From Thalassotalea_E sp964620605 (GTDB lineage Bacteria; Pseudomonadota; Gammaproteobacteria; Enterobacterales; Alteromonadaceae): DNA of 64,000 nt. The stretch lies in assembly GCA_964620605.1 (NCBI GenBank), contig CAZUHQ010000008.1:1-64000 (forward strand), read 5' to 3'. A program made the translations under genes and the position numbers. Below the pieces are notes generated by a model, which had not been told where the DNA came from, made no database searches, and saw only the letters and a program-made list of their open reading frames with translations. Below, one piece after another: positions 42,556 through 52,740 of the stretch (position 1 is its first letter; every line of letters begins with the position of its first letter).

Positions 42556-42930
42556 TCAATCGGCAAAACTAATGCCTTGTTTCGCTAATTCTCGATAGAT
42601 GTAAATTAATGCCTTACTGTTTTCGATCAGGGTATCTTGCCACTTATCGCGTTTTTCTATCCCTAAATCGGTAATAACAAAATAATGTGAAATCTCAACC
42701 TTAGCCAGATCCAGACAAGTTTTAGTGCACTGCAACTGACAGCCATCAATAGCAATAATGCTTCTACCTGAGGTCGCAATCGCTTTAATCGGCTCAACAT
42801 CGCCGACGACTCCGGAGACACAGGACATTTCCGCAATGCCTTCACTGTCTAAATTTAACGAGATATCATGCGCGATTCGTGCAACATTCGAACAACCGGA
42901 GCACGAATAAACGACAGGTTTTTCAGCCAT
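42556..42930 (-). CDS. Putative zinc-binding protein (DGC domain)
   Basis: The 124-residue protein has an N-terminal CSGCSN motif (near 9), MSCVSGV, and DGCQLQCTKTC (near 82), the Cys pattern of the DGC zinc-binding family. No signal peptide or membrane helix is present. The role is unknown; the family is often proposed to act in metal handling. Confidence 0.82.
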   Translation of the reverse strand: MAEKPVVYSCSGCSNVARIAHDISLNLDSEGIAEMSCVSGVVGDVEPIKAIATSGRSIIAIDGCQLQCTKTCLDLAKVEISHYFVITDLGIEKRDKWQDTLIENSKALIYIYRELAKQGISFAD

Positions 42931-43039
42931 AATCCAGATCTACCAACAAACTTGCCGTTATTTTACCCTGGGCAAAAACAGTGTTATTGATTTAGATCAA
43001 AGCACGACAATAATCCACAAAAAAAGTATGGGATTTAAG

Positions 43040-43669
43040 TTAGCTATTTTTATAAATATCTTCCGGTTTAAGCTTTAACACCTTGCGAGTACTCGATTTT
43101 TCCTGTGCTTTTTCCTGAGGTTTTAGCTTAGGGTTAACATATAAGGTTTTTTCAGTTGCTCTGGCTTTATCTTTGTCTTTTGGCTGTTTTTCCCGCTTAG
43201 TGTTTGGTGGCTCGGCACGATGTTTTTGCTGTAATGCGGTTAAAAAATTACGTAAAAACTGTGATTTACAATGGCGATAGTTTTTATGTTCCGGTTTTCT
43301 GAAAAAAGCCGTCAGCTCCGCCTTACCTACGGTAAATCCAGTTTTACCAAGCAGGTTAATTATTTCATCGTTTTGCAATTTCAGGGCAATCTTTAATTTC
43401 AGCAAGATCAGGTTTTTCGTCAGCTGTGTTTCAGCAACCGGCAATTCACCTTCCTGTCGACCACGCTTTTCAATAATAAAACCGTTAAGAAAACTCGCCA
43501 GTTCATTATCGGCCAGTGGCACCATCGCCGGAACATCATCTTTTAATAACCAGTGCTGTACTTGCTCAGCTGTTACCTGATGCGCCGCAAGCTTAAAAAT
43601 ACCAACCACCTTGTTATCGGCTAATTTAAAGATATAACGCAGGCGGCGTAGCACATCATTATTGGTCAC
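43040..43669 (-). CDS. DUF1456 (YehS-like) protein
   Basis: The 209-residue protein has two related repeats of DUF1456: MTNNDVLRRLRYIFKLADNKVVGIF and TKNLILLKLKIALKLQNDEIINLL, each followed by a helical segment and an FFRKP or FLNGF turn. A Lys/Glu-rich tail (about 155-209) is low complexity. Function unknown. Confidence 0.85.
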   Translation of the reverse strand: MTNNDVLRRLRYIFKLADNKVVGIFKLAAHQVTAEQVQHWLLKDDVPAMVPLADNELASFLNGFIIEKRGRQEGELPVAETQLTKNLILLKLKIALKLQNDEIINLLGKTGFTVGKAELTAFFRKPEHKNYRHCKSQFLRNFLTALQQKHRAEPPNTKREKQPKDKDKARATEKTLYVNPKLKPQEKAQEKSSTRKVLKLKPEDIYKNS

Positions 43670-43877
43670 TTAAGGCTCCAGAACTTTTGGCAAAAACGAA
43701 TTAAAGAACCGTGATTATACGCGGTTATTTAGCAACGCGCTTGCGATTTAATAAAAAACACGATAAATAAAAATTTTCCTCAATTAGCCAGTTTCTCTTT
43801 CACTCGTGATATCATACCCGTTGTAATTTTAGCGCTCAGCATTTAACAACAAAAACAGATAAGTAAACATAAATTTC

Positions 43878-46800
43878 ATGAGTAAACCACACTATCTTCT
43901 CACCCCGGTGTTAACGAAAAGTTCAGGAAAAACAAGCGATAAAAAATCCTGGTTCAACTTGCCCGGCTCCAGTGCAACCTTGGCCATTTATCAGGCGGCC
44001 AGGCAGGCACAGCGCCCGATATTATTAATTACTCATGACACCCCTTCAGCGCTGCGTTTAGAGCAAGAATTGCTGAGTTTACGTCACAATAACACGCTTT
44101 CTATCTGTCTGTTTCCAGACTGGGAAACCTTACCTTATGACAGCTTTTCGCCGCATCAGGATATTATCTCCCAGCGACTGGCAACACTTTACCAATTATC
44201 ACGAATGCAGCAAGGCATAGTGATAGTGCCGGTTACCACCTTATTGCAACGTTTAGCGCCAAAGCAGTATTTAGACAGCAACAGTTTGCTGATCAAAAAA
44301 GGCGACAACAAAGACTTACATCAGCTTAGGCAGGAACTCGAAGCCAGTGGCTACCGCTGCGTCGACCAGGTAATGGAACACGGCGAGTTTTCTGCTCGTG
44401 GCGCGATCCTCGATTTATTTCCTATGGGCAGCAACACGCCGTTTCGTCTGGATTTTTTTGATAATGAAATCGAAGAAATTCGCCTGTTCGACCCGGAAAA
44501 TCAACGCTCAAGCGATAAAGTTGACGCCATTGAATTATTACCGGCACATGAGTTCCCGACCGATCAAGACGGCATCAACCTGTTCCGTCGTCAATATCGC
44601 GAGCAGTTTAGCGGCACTATTGACAAAGAATCGATTTATCATCAGGTCAGCAACGGCATTATGCCGGCAGGCATCGAATACTATTTGCCGCTGTTTTTCG
44701 AGCAAACCAGTCATTTATGCCATTACTTGGCAGAAAACGCCTTAGTGATCATCAGCGGCGATATTGACAAAGCGATTGATCACTACTGGCTTGATGTCGA
44801 GTATCGCTATCAAGACAGACGCTACGACCCGACCCGGCCACTGCTCTCACCTGCGAACCTGTTTTTAAATAACGAAGAGCTTTATTCAGCACTCAAACCA
44901 TTTGAGCGCATTACTATCAAAACCGGCGGCCAAACCGATGAAGCAGAGTTAACAGATAGTAAAAGCAGCAAGGGGCAAATCAGCTATGATGTTAAAACGC
45001 TGCCGGATTTAACCGTCAATCATCAACTTAAACAGCCATTTACCCTGCTCAATCAATTCATTCAAAGCGAGCAAACACCGGCAAAACTGCTGTTTGTCGC
45101 CGAAAGCCAAGGACGCAGAGAAAGCGTGTTAGAACTGCTAAAACGCAATCAGTTAACGCCCACTCTGTTTAGCAGCATTGAAGAATTTATCGAATCCGGC
45201 GAAACACTTGGCATTAGCGTCAATGCCTTGGGTCAGGGCTTTATTTTTCAGCACAAGGGCCAATCGCTAAAAAACAGTATCGCCTTAGTGACCGAAGCGG
45301 AATTACTCGGCGATCGGGTTCGTCAGGCGCGCCGCCGTAAAAAGCAACAGGATATCCAGGCTGATGCCATTTTCAAAAATCTCGCGGAACTGTCTATTGG
45401 CCAGCCAGTGGTGCATATCGAACACGGTATCGGTCGTTACCAAGGGTTACAAACTCTGGAAACCGGCGGCATCAGCACTGAATTTTTAACCTTAAGTTAT
45501 GCCAATGACGCCAAGCTCTATGTACCGGTCGCTTCATTGCATTTGATCAGCCGCTATTCCGGCACAGACGCCGAGCACGCGCCGCTACATAAACTGGGTA
45601 ATGACGCCTGGAGTAAGGCGAAGAAAAAAGCGGCGGAAAAAATTAAAGACGTCGCCGCAGAACTATTGGATATTTACGCGAAACGCGCGACTAACAAGGG
45701 TTATCAATTTAGCCGCAATAAGGATGATTATCGCGCCTTTGCCGACAGTTTTGGTTTTGAAGAAACCTTAGATCAAGAGCAAGCGATCAATGCGGTGATC
45801 GGCGATATGCTATCCGATAAAACCATGGATCGCCTGGTATGTGGCGACGTTGGTTTCGGTAAAACCGAAGTGGCAATGCGCGCCGCCTTTGTTGCGGTTA
45901 ACGATGGCAAACAGGTCGCGATGCTAGTGCCGACCACCCTGCTCGCCCAACAGCATTATGAAAACTTCAAAGACAGGTTTGCCAACTGGCCAGTTAATAT
46001 CGAAGTGCTGTCACGCTTTAAAACCGCTAAACAGCAAAATGAGGTGATTGCCAAAGTAGAATCAGGCCATGTCGATATTCTGATCGGCACTCATAAACTG
46101 CTGCAAAATAGCATTCATTATCACGCCCTAGGCTTATTGATCGTCGATGAAGAACACAGGTTCGGTGTTAAGCAAAAAGAGAAAATCAAACAACTGCGCG
46201 CCAATGTCGATATTTTAACCCTGACCGCGACGCCGATCCCGAGAACCTTAAATATGGCGATGGGCGGCATGCGAGATTTGTCGATAATCGCAACGCCACC
46301 AACAAAACGGCTAGCGGTAAAAACCTTTGTTCGCCAACGCGATAACGCGCTGATCCGCGAATCAATCCTTCGGGAGATTCTCCGTGGTGGTCAGGTTTAC
46401 TTCCTGCATAACAATGTCGATACCATAGAAAAAACCGCCGCAGAAATTCAGGAATTATTACCGGAGGCGAAAATCACTACCGCCCACGGCCAGATGCGCG
46501 AGCGCGATCTGGAGCGCATCATGAGTGACTTTTACCACCAACGCTATAACGTTTTAGTGTGTACCACGATAATTGAAACCGGTATCGATATTCCCAGCGC
46601 CAACACCATTATTATGGACAGAGCTGATCATTTAGGTCTGGCGCAGTTACATCAGTTGCGCGGTCGTGTTGGTCGCTCACATCATCAGGCCTATGCTTAT
46701 TTGCTAACGCCGCATGAAAAACGCATGACCAAGGATGCGAAAAAACGCCTGGAGGCCATAGCTTCACTGGAAGACTTAGGCGCAGGCTTTACCCTGGCAA

Positions 46801-47405
46801 CTCACGATCTGGAAATTCGCGGCGCCGGTGAACTACTCGGTGAAGAACAAAGCGGCTCCATGAGCCAGGTCGGCTTTAGCCTCTATATGGAAATGCTGGA
46901 TCAAGCGGTTGCCGCACTAAAAGAAGGCAAGCAACCCTCACTGGACCAGGTATTATCAAAACAAACGGAAATCGATCTACGAGTACCGGCGTTATTACCT
47001 GACGATTATATTTTCGATGTTAGTTTACGGTTAAGCATCTACAAACGTATCGCCAGCTGCGACAATAAAAGCGAATTAGACGACATTCAGGTCGAGCTGA
47101 TCGACCGCTTCGGTTTACTGCCACAGGCGGCGAAAAATTTAGTCCATATCGCCAAGCTCAAATTAAAAGCGCAGAAAATAGGTATCGCCCGTATCGAAGC
47201 CGGGCCTAATGGCGGCTCACTTGAATTTAGTGATGATACTAAGGTCGATCCTATGTTTATTATCGGCCTTATTCAGCAGCAGCCAAGCGTATTTAAAATG
47301 GATGGCGCCAATAAGCTGAAGTTTAATCGCACCACCGAAGATGCGGCATCTCGCTTTACCTTAGTCACTTCTATAATCAATGACTTAAGCAAAAAACTTA
47401 ATTAA
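43878..47405 (+). CDS. mfd: Transcription-repair coupling factor Mfd
   Basis: Mfd removes RNA polymerase stalled at lesions and recruits UvrA. The 1175-residue protein has a UvrB-like N-terminal region, an RNA polymerase-interaction (CarD-like) domain near 504 (VVHIEHGIGRYQGL), a helicase core with Walker A GDVGFGKTE (near 656) and DEEHRFG (near 756), and motif VI-type QLRGRVGRSHHQAYAYLL. The C-terminal TRCF domain is present. Length fits the family. It is followed by csiV. Confidence 0.98.
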   Translation: MSKPHYLLTPVLTKSSGKTSDKKSWFNLPGSSATLAIYQAARQAQRPILLITHDTPSALRLEQELLSLRHNNTLSICLFPDWETLPYDSFSPHQDIISQRLATLYQLSRMQQGIVIVPVTTLLQRLAPKQYLDSNSLLIKKGDNKDLHQLRQELEASGYRCVDQVMEHGEFSARGAILDLFPMGSNTPFRLDFFDNEIEEIRLFDPENQRSSDKVDAIELLPAHEFPTDQDGINLFRRQYREQFSGTIDKESIYHQVSNGIMPAGIEYYLPLFFEQTSHLCHYLAENALVIISGDIDKAIDHYWLDVEYRYQDRRYDPTRPLLSPANLFLNNEELYSALKPFERITIKTGGQTDEAELTDSKSSKGQISYDVKTLPDLTVNHQLKQPFTLLNQFIQSEQTPAKLLFVAESQGRRESVLELLKRNQLTPTLFSSIEEFIESGETLGISVNALGQGFIFQHKGQSLKNSIALVTEAELLGDRVRQARRRKKQQDIQADAIFKNLAELSIGQPVVHIEHGIGRYQGLQTLETGGISTEFLTLSYANDAKLYVPVASLHLISRYSGTDAEHAPLHKLGNDAWSKAKKKAAEKIKDVAAELLDIYAKRATNKGYQFSRNKDDYRAFADSFGFEETLDQEQAINAVIGDMLSDKTMDRLVCGDVGFGKTEVAMRAAFVAVNDGKQVAMLVPTTLLAQQHYENFKDRFANWPVNIEVLSRFKTAKQQNEVIAKVESGHVDILIGTHKLLQNSIHYHALGLLIVDEEHRFGVKQKEKIKQLRANVDILTLTATPIPRTLNMAMGGMRDLSIIATPPTKRLAVKTFVRQRDNALIRESILREILRGGQVYFLHNNVDTIEKTAAEIQELLPEAKITTAHGQMRERDLERIMSDFYHQRYNVLVCTTIIETGIDIPSANTIIMDRADHLGLAQLHQLRGRVGRSHHQAYAYLLTPHEKRMTKDAKKRLEAIASLEDLGAGFTLATHDLEIRGAGELLGEEQSGSMSQVGFSLYMEMLDQAVAALKEGKQPSLDQVLSKQTEIDLRVPALLPDDYIFDVSLRLSIYKRIASCDNKSELDDIQVELIDRFGLLPQAAKNLVHIAKLKLKAQKIGIARIEAGPNGGSLEFSDDTKVDPMFIIGLIQQQPSVFKMDGANKLKFNRTTEDAASRFTLVTSIINDLSKKLN

Positions 47406-47488
47406 CAGCAGATAAAATAACGGGTATGATGAGTATGTTATTAGCTATCAAGGTGTCGTTCTTTGCTAAAGTCAGAGTTAGGAATTAA

Positions 47489-49063
47489 ATGAATTGTAAA
47501 CAAGCAGCAGTGTTGCTCTTAAGCCTGATGTTTTCTGTTGGCACGTTAGCAGCCAGTAAATGGAGCGGTGAATGGTTTGAAATCGAGGTGATTTTATTAA
47601 GTCAGCTGCACGATAAAACCACCCAGGCAGAAATATTCGACGAGCAAGCGCCCTTGCCGCAATACCAAAACTCGCTGGATTTATTAAGCCGGTATTTGGT
47701 GCCGGATATTAAATCCCTTAAACAGCTGCTTCCTCATTGTGATGCCCCTGATTACCCAGCGTCTCTGATTGAGCAGGCGAGTCATTTGCCCGAGCTACAC
47801 CCGGTATTAAGCTTAAACGACATCAGCCAGCTAGCTCTCACTAATGAAACTGACCCGTTTAATGACAGCAAACAAACGCTAAATGCTGGAAATGTCGAGC
47901 AACAAACAGCACTGGCAAACCAAGAGTCAGCTCCTGTTGATGATTTTTTCGATCGAGTCAAACCTGAGTTTGAAAAGCCTGAAACATCAGTAGAAGATGC
48001 GCCAGCACCCGATATCAATGTCAGCGTTCAAGATTCACTTACTCAAGCAACAGAGCCTTCAGTTTCTGATGCAATCACCGAACAACAACTCGCGTTAGTT
48101 GCCGAAGCCAAGCAGGCATTTAGTCCAATGCAGTTTAGCTATCATCAGCTAACCGAACCAGCAGCTGACAAGCTGTGTATTATCAGTGAACCGGCATTTA
48201 ACCGGCTCAATCCGGATCAAGCCCTCTATAGCTACAATGGCTTTACAGTAGACAAAATGCCGCGCACTATCGATGGCATCGAAGACTTATATAGCAAGCA
48301 AGCGTACCTCGTCAGCAAACAGTCATTAAAACTTGGCGATATCGTCAGCCAACTGCGCCGCAGCAAAAATTTCAGGCCTTTATTGCATCTGGCGTGGCGC
48401 CAGCCAGTATTTGACCTGCCTGATGCCACTCCGGTAAAACTGTTCGCCGGTGATAACCTACAGGCTCATTTTTTCAAAGAGCAGGCAAAATTTCTCGAGC
48501 AACAACAATTAGCCGCCGAGCAGGAAGCCAGGCTCAGTGACATCTTAATGGCGCAAGCATCAACAGATATTAACTCAGCAGAAATTAATCAGCCGCTGTC
48601 GCAACAGCAGCGGCTAAGCCAGGCCAAACAGCAATACCTGGAAAAGCTATTTGCTAACATTGAGCAAGTGGAAAACAGTGACACGGTAATCGCACAATTA
48701 AAGCAACCGGCAATTACACTGAATGACATGTTGGCTCAGCAATCGGCGATGGTGTCTGGCCCAACAGCACCAATTCAGCCCTGGTACTTAGAGGGCTTTT
48801 TAAACGTTTATCTAAGAGGCGTTTACTTAAATGTTGCCGCCGATTTTAATATTGTCAACCAGAGCTTAACCGAACAAAGCAGCTTAGCACTAAAACCAAA
48901 TACTCAAGTAAAAACTAAAGCAATTCGCTTTGAGCAGCATAGACGAATGATCAGTCAAGAAGTGCACTATTTCGATCACCCTTATATGGGCATGATAGTA
49001 CAGATACGTCGCCACCAAAGGCCAGAATCGGAAGCAGCAGAAAACGAAGATATTCAGCACTAA
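47489..49063 (+). CDS. csiV: CsiV-like cell-envelope protein
   Basis: The 524-residue product has a signal peptide (about 1-21, ending LAA) and a region WSGEWFEIEVILLSQL typical of the CsiV family. CsiV, known in Vibrio cholerae, is a periplasmic factor needed with LpoA for PBP1A activity under D-amino-acid stress. The middle (about 130-220) is acidic and low complexity. The C-terminal region (YLEGFLNVYLRGVYLNVAADF and beyond) is conserved-looking. Its position right after mfd fits the gene order in this group. Confidence 0.8.
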   Translation: MNCKQAAVLLLSLMFSVGTLAASKWSGEWFEIEVILLSQLHDKTTQAEIFDEQAPLPQYQNSLDLLSRYLVPDIKSLKQLLPHCDAPDYPASLIEQASHLPELHPVLSLNDISQLALTNETDPFNDSKQTLNAGNVEQQTALANQESAPVDDFFDRVKPEFEKPETSVEDAPAPDINVSVQDSLTQATEPSVSDAITEQQLALVAEAKQAFSPMQFSYHQLTEPAADKLCIISEPAFNRLNPDQALYSYNGFTVDKMPRTIDGIEDLYSKQAYLVSKQSLKLGDIVSQLRRSKNFRPLLHLAWRQPVFDLPDATPVKLFAGDNLQAHFFKEQAKFLEQQQLAAEQEARLSDILMAQASTDINSAEINQPLSQQQRLSQAKQQYLEKLFANIEQVENSDTVIAQLKQPAITLNDMLAQQSAMVSGPTAPIQPWYLEGFLNVYLRGVYLNVAADFNIVNQSLTEQSSLALKPNTQVKTKAIRFEQHRRMISQEVHYFDHPYMGMIVQIRRHQRPESEAAENEDIQH

Positions 49064-49098
49064 GACGTTCGAACAAACAGTTATTTAAAGAGAAAATA

Positions 49099-49386
49099 AT
49101 GGAAAAAGACATTGAAATTCAGGCCGCAGTATTTCGCCGCCTGTTACGCCACTTAGACAATCGTAAAGACGTACAGAACATAGAACTGATGAACCTTGCC
49201 GGTTTTTGCCGTAACTGCTTTGCCAAATGGACAGTTGCCGAAGCAGAAAAATTAGGCGTAGAGTTGGATATTGCACAGGCACGCGAGCAAGTCTACGGCA
49301 TGCCTTACGAGCAATGGAAAGAGAAATACCAACAGCCAGCAACGGAAGAACAATTGGCCAAGTTTAATGAGCTGAATAAAAAGTAA
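49099..49386 (+). CDS. DUF1244 protein
   Basis: The 95-residue protein has the family core QNIELMNLAGFCRNCFAKW and YGMPYEQWKEKYQ, with two conserved Cys (CRNC). Helical and probably cytoplasmic. Function unknown. It is 35 bp downstream of csiV, with AAAGAGAAAA upstream, and is probably in the same transcript. Confidence 0.88.
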   Translation: MEKDIEIQAAVFRRLLRHLDNRKDVQNIELMNLAGFCRNCFAKWTVAEAEKLGVELDIAQAREQVYGMPYEQWKEKYQQPATEEQLAKFNELNKK

Positions 49387-49546
49387 GCCGCGGTTGTTCA
49401 ATCGGCTTTGTATTATATAAAAAGTCATTCTCTTAACTCATTGTTATCTTTTAGCGTGTTGCTCATTACGACTCTTTGGCAATATAAAATTTTTCACATA
49501 CAATGAGGAATCCTCCATTACCCCAGCACAAAGGAGTCGGCATTTT

Positions 49547-50272
49547 ATGCGATGCATTTTCTCACTACTTAGCTTAATGCTTAGTACCCAGCTTTGTGCC
49601 AAAACACCTGTTTACCTTTATACATATTTCGACAAACCACCATTTATTATCAGCCAGTCACAAAAGAGTGGCTTAAGTTACGATTTAGCAGAAGCGCTCA
49701 ATAACTTTTCAACAAAATACGATTATCAAGTTATTTATGCACCTAAGCAGCGAGCATTAAATGAGATTGCAAGCAATGGCGCATTATTATGGGTGAACCC
49801 CGCATGGGTGAACGATAAAGCTCAAACCAAATACTTTTGGCTAAATAACTTAATTAATGACAGAGAGCTTTATATTACCAATGAAACAAACGTCACTTTT
49901 ATCGACGAAAGCTCTTTAGTAAATAAAACACTCGTTAGCGTCAGAGGCTATTCTTACTTTAAATTGGATAAGTACATCCGAGATAAATTAATCAAACGCA
50001 CTGATGTACGCAGTGAAAATCTGATCCCCAAGATGTTGCTAAAGCGCAGAGCTGACTTTGGCGTGCTCGGCTTTCAAACCTACTATTACCTTGTTAGACA
50101 ACATCCCGAATATTTAATTAACCTACATATTATTGAAAATTATAAAAATTACTTTTCAAGGGGGATTTTAGTTTCCAAAGCCGCTCCCGATATAAAAGCA
50201 GAGCTTGACACCTTTATTCAAACAAAAGCCTGGGATAACTTGTTTAATAAATGGCTAACTGTAATGCCATAG
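49547..50272 (+). CDS. Periplasmic substrate-binding protein (SBP_bac_3 type)
   Basis: The 241-residue product has a signal peptide (MRCIFSLLSLMLSTQLCA, cleavage about residue 18) and an SBP_bac_3-like fold (FDKPPFIISQSQKSGLSYDLAEALN near residue 28). As with the protein at 17048-17788, no ABC transporter genes adjoin it. Ligand unknown. Confidence 0.72.
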   Translation: MRCIFSLLSLMLSTQLCAKTPVYLYTYFDKPPFIISQSQKSGLSYDLAEALNNFSTKYDYQVIYAPKQRALNEIASNGALLWVNPAWVNDKAQTKYFWLNNLINDRELYITNETNVTFIDESSLVNKTLVSVRGYSYFKLDKYIRDKLIKRTDVRSENLIPKMLLKRRADFGVLGFQTYYYLVRQHPEYLINLHIIENYKNYFSRGILVSKAAPDIKAELDTFIQTKAWDNLFNKWLTVMP

Positions 50273-50303
50273 GACAGCAGCCATCAGGTTTATAAATAAC
50301 CGA

Positions 50304-50591
50304 TTAGATTTTTATCGCTATTGCTTTAGCTTGCTGGCGACGATCTTTTTCGGCGCGCGATTCCAGCCAGCGGCCACGACATTTTGAATTTTGACGACGA
50401 TCTTCACCAGAGCGACGATCGACATGATCCCAGTTAACTGCCGATTGCACATCAAGATCTTCAGCGGCAATCGCTTGCTCACCTTGATTAAGCTGTTGGC
50501 GAGAATGTTTGCTGTTTTGCTTTTTATCTTTTGCGGTATTTTCAGCTTTAACCAGATATGATGGTGGTAGAAGTTCAGCTAACACGTCCAT
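50304..50591 (-). CDS. Small charged protein of unknown function
   Basis: The 95-residue product is rich in Arg, Lys, Gln and Asp. It has two related motifs, DRRSGEDRRQ and WLESRAEKDRRQ. It has no signal peptide or helix of hydrophobic type. Proteins with DRRS/EDRR motifs occur in marine Gammaproteobacteria but I cannot name the family. Confidence 0.55.
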   Translation of the reverse strand: MDVLAELLPPSYLVKAENTAKDKKQNSKHSRQQLNQGEQAIAAEDLDVQSAVNWDHVDRRSGEDRRQNSKCRGRWLESRAEKDRRQQAKAIAIKI

Positions 50592-50692
50592 AATTAACCT
50601 ATCGTTTTAATGCTCTTTTTAAACTGACTATGGTTAAAATATCGGCAAATGTTAACAGAACTTTAATGGTATTTTGACCTTAGTTGAAACAG

Positions 50693-51382
50693 TTAACTAA
50701 AGCAGGAAATTTCATCTTCCGTTAAATAACGCCATTCTCCAATGGCTAAGCCAGTAAGTTTGACCTGCCCTATTTGTTCGCGATGTAAACCAACAACTTT
50801 ATTGCCAACCGCGGCAAACATCCGCTTGACCTGATGATATTTGCCTTCAGTAATGGTCAGTAACACTTCTTTGTTTGCAACCATTTTAAGCTTGGCCGGT
50901 TTAGTTAACGACTTTTCACCTTGCAATTGCACCCCTTGAGCAAATTTATCTGAAGTGTCCGGTTTTAACGGGTCACGCAACCACACCCGATAGATTTTCT
51001 CACAGTCTTTTTTCGGTGAAATCACATTATGTGACCAGCGACCATCATCGGTAATTAACACTAAGCCCGTGGTATCAGCATCAAGTCGGCCGGCAATGTG
51101 CAGGTCAAACGCTTTATCAACATCCAGGTAATGCAGCACAGATGGATAAATTTCATCGACATTGGAACATATGGTATCGGCCGGTTTATGCAACATGATA
51201 TAGCGGGAACTGCGAGCAGTGAGTCGTTGCTCATCAATGGTAATAACATTATTTTCGTGCACTTGCACAGCGCCATTTTTAATCACTTCGCCGTTGACTT
51301 TGACCTCGCCAGTTTTTAACAGTTTTTTCGCTTCGGTTCGAGTGAGTTCGGTGCTTTTACAAATAAACTTATCGAGTCGCAT
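50693..51382 (-). CDS. rsuA: 16S rRNA pseudouridine(516) synthase RsuA
   Basis: The 229-residue protein has an S4 RNA-binding domain at the N-terminus (MRLDKFICKSTELTRTEAKKLL) and the pseudouridine synthase motif GRLDADTTGLVL (near 98) with the catalytic Asp. The C-terminal EGKYHQVKRMFAAVGNKV is conserved. The pattern points to RsuA over the RluB/E/F paralogues. Confidence 0.93.
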   Translation of the reverse strand: MRLDKFICKSTELTRTEAKKLLKTGEVKVNGEVIKNGAVQVHENNVITIDEQRLTARSSRYIMLHKPADTICSNVDEIYPSVLHYLDVDKAFDLHIAGRLDADTTGLVLITDDGRWSHNVISPKKDCEKIYRVWLRDPLKPDTSDKFAQGVQLQGEKSLTKPAKLKMVANKEVLLTITEGKYHQVKRMFAAVGNKVVGLHREQIGQVKLTGLAIGEWRYLTEDEISCFS

Positions 51383-51503
51383 TCATTTACTATCAGTTAT
51401 TTCAGTGGCAGTATTATCCTAAACTCTGGCCTTTTCGCAAGCAACAATTGCAGATAATATGCCGCAGTGGTAGGGTTTAATTTTTAGCTATTTAGGATCC
51501 CTT

Positions 51504-52145
51504 ATGGATTTACTATCTGGATTATTAATGGTGACTTCAATACATTTACTGGCAGCGGCCTCCCCTGGGCCAGATTTTGTATTGGTATCGCAGCAAACCT
51601 TATCCAAAGGTAGAAGAACTGGCCTGCTTTGCAGTTTAGGCATTGCCTTAGGCTTGGCCATCCATATTAGCTATTCGGCATTAGGTTTAGCAGCGGTGAT
51701 AGCCAATTCACAATCCCTGCTCTGGTTAATCAAGCTATTAGGCGGCGGCTATCTTATTTTTCTCGGTTATCAGGGACTAAAAGCAAAAGCGCAACCGGCT
51801 AATGAGCTCTCAGCGATTGAAAATGCACCGCCGACAACCGACAAACAATCAGCATTAAAAACCGTGGGCTTAGGTTTTTTATGCAATGCGCTCAACCCTA
51901 AAGCACCGATTTATTTCGTTGCCCTGTTTACCTTAGTGATCTCTCCAGATCTACCGTTACATCACTTGGTTATTTACGGAGTATGGATGATGTTCTTGCA
52001 GTTTATATGGTTTGCCACTGTGGTATTTTTACTCTCTCGTCCGGCAATTAATAAAAGGTTCCGTCAATTAGGGCACTGGCTAGACCGCATTATGGGGCTG
52101 GCAATGATCACCCTTGGCATCAAAGTGCTAGGCACTAAGCTCTAG
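51504..52145 (+). CDS. LysE-family amino-acid exporter
   Basis: The 213-residue membrane protein has about six helices and the family start LLAAASPGPDFVLVSQQTLSKGRRTGLLCSLGIALGLA in two motifs (PGPDF and G-x3-G). It exports amino acids or related metabolites; the substrate is not determined. It is 10 bp upstream of the DUF962 gene and may be cotranscribed. Confidence 0.88.
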   Translation: MDLLSGLLMVTSIHLLAAASPGPDFVLVSQQTLSKGRRTGLLCSLGIALGLAIHISYSALGLAAVIANSQSLLWLIKLLGGGYLIFLGYQGLKAKAQPANELSAIENAPPTTDKQSALKTVGLGFLCNALNPKAPIYFVALFTLVISPDLPLHHLVIYGVWMMFLQFIWFATVVFLLSRPAINKRFRQLGHWLDRIMGLAMITLGIKVLGTKL

Positions 52146-52155
52146 TGGTGAAAAC

Positions 52156-52461
52156 ATGACAAAACGCTATCAAAGCTTTGCCGAGTTCTATCCGTTTTAT
52201 TTAAGCCAGCATCAAAACAAGACCTGTCGACGCTTACATTTTACCGGTTCGTTAATTGTGCTGGTGCTGTTAGTTTATAGCCTGCTGCAAGCCAAGTATT
52301 ATTTGCTATGGCTATTGCCAGTCGCTGGCTATGGCTTTGCTTGGCTCGGGCATTTTTTCTTTGAGCAAAACAAACCTGCCACTTTTACTTACCCGGTTTA
52401 TAGCCTGATTGGTGACTGGATAATGTTTAAAGATATACTCACCGGCAAGATCAAGTTATAA
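52156..52461 (+). CDS. DUF962/Mpo1-like membrane protein
   Basis: The 101-residue protein has FAEFYPFYLSQHQNKTCRRLHFTGS with an H-x3-C-x3-H pattern typical of DUF962/Mpo1-like proteins, two or three helices, and GHFFFEQNKPATFTYPVYSLIGDWIMF near the C-terminus. Fungal Mpo1 is a 2-hydroxy fatty acid dioxygenase, so a lipid role is possible but not shown. Confidence 0.85.
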   Translation: MTKRYQSFAEFYPFYLSQHQNKTCRRLHFTGSLIVLVLLVYSLLQAKYYLLWLLPVAGYGFAWLGHFFFEQNKPATFTYPVYSLIGDWIMFKDILTGKIKL

Positions 52462-52632
52462 CAGTTTGATTTTTAATAATTTTATACCAACCTGTATAAG
52501 TATTTAATCATTTAGGATGCCAGTAGCGCCATTAGAACAAATAAGATTTGTGCAAATATAGTTGTTCTTCATTAAGCAAATATTATGCAGTTTGGTATTA
52601 GTTAGTTTTCAACTTTTCAAACCATCAGAAAA

Positions 52633-52717
52633 GTCAAATATATACAACTCAATGTTAAATATATTTGACACAACACTTATCTTGAATTATCGTTGGTAAT
52701 GTCAAATATTTTTAACA
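52633..52717. promoter_or_regulatory. Operator cluster upstream of the membrane protein/Xre pair
   Basis: Two similar 18-bp near-palindromes, TGTTAAATATATTTGACA (52653-52670) and TGTCAAATATTTTTAACA (52700-52717), share the half-site TGT(T/C)AAATAT. A third half-site is at 52633-52643 and forms an 11-bp perfect inverted repeat with 52659-52669. They lie 25-110 bp upstream of the gene and are natural targets of its Xre regulator. This is the notable content of the 279-bp gap at 52462-52740. Confidence 0.6.
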
Positions 52718-52740
52718 CAATGTATAGTTAAGGAGACATT

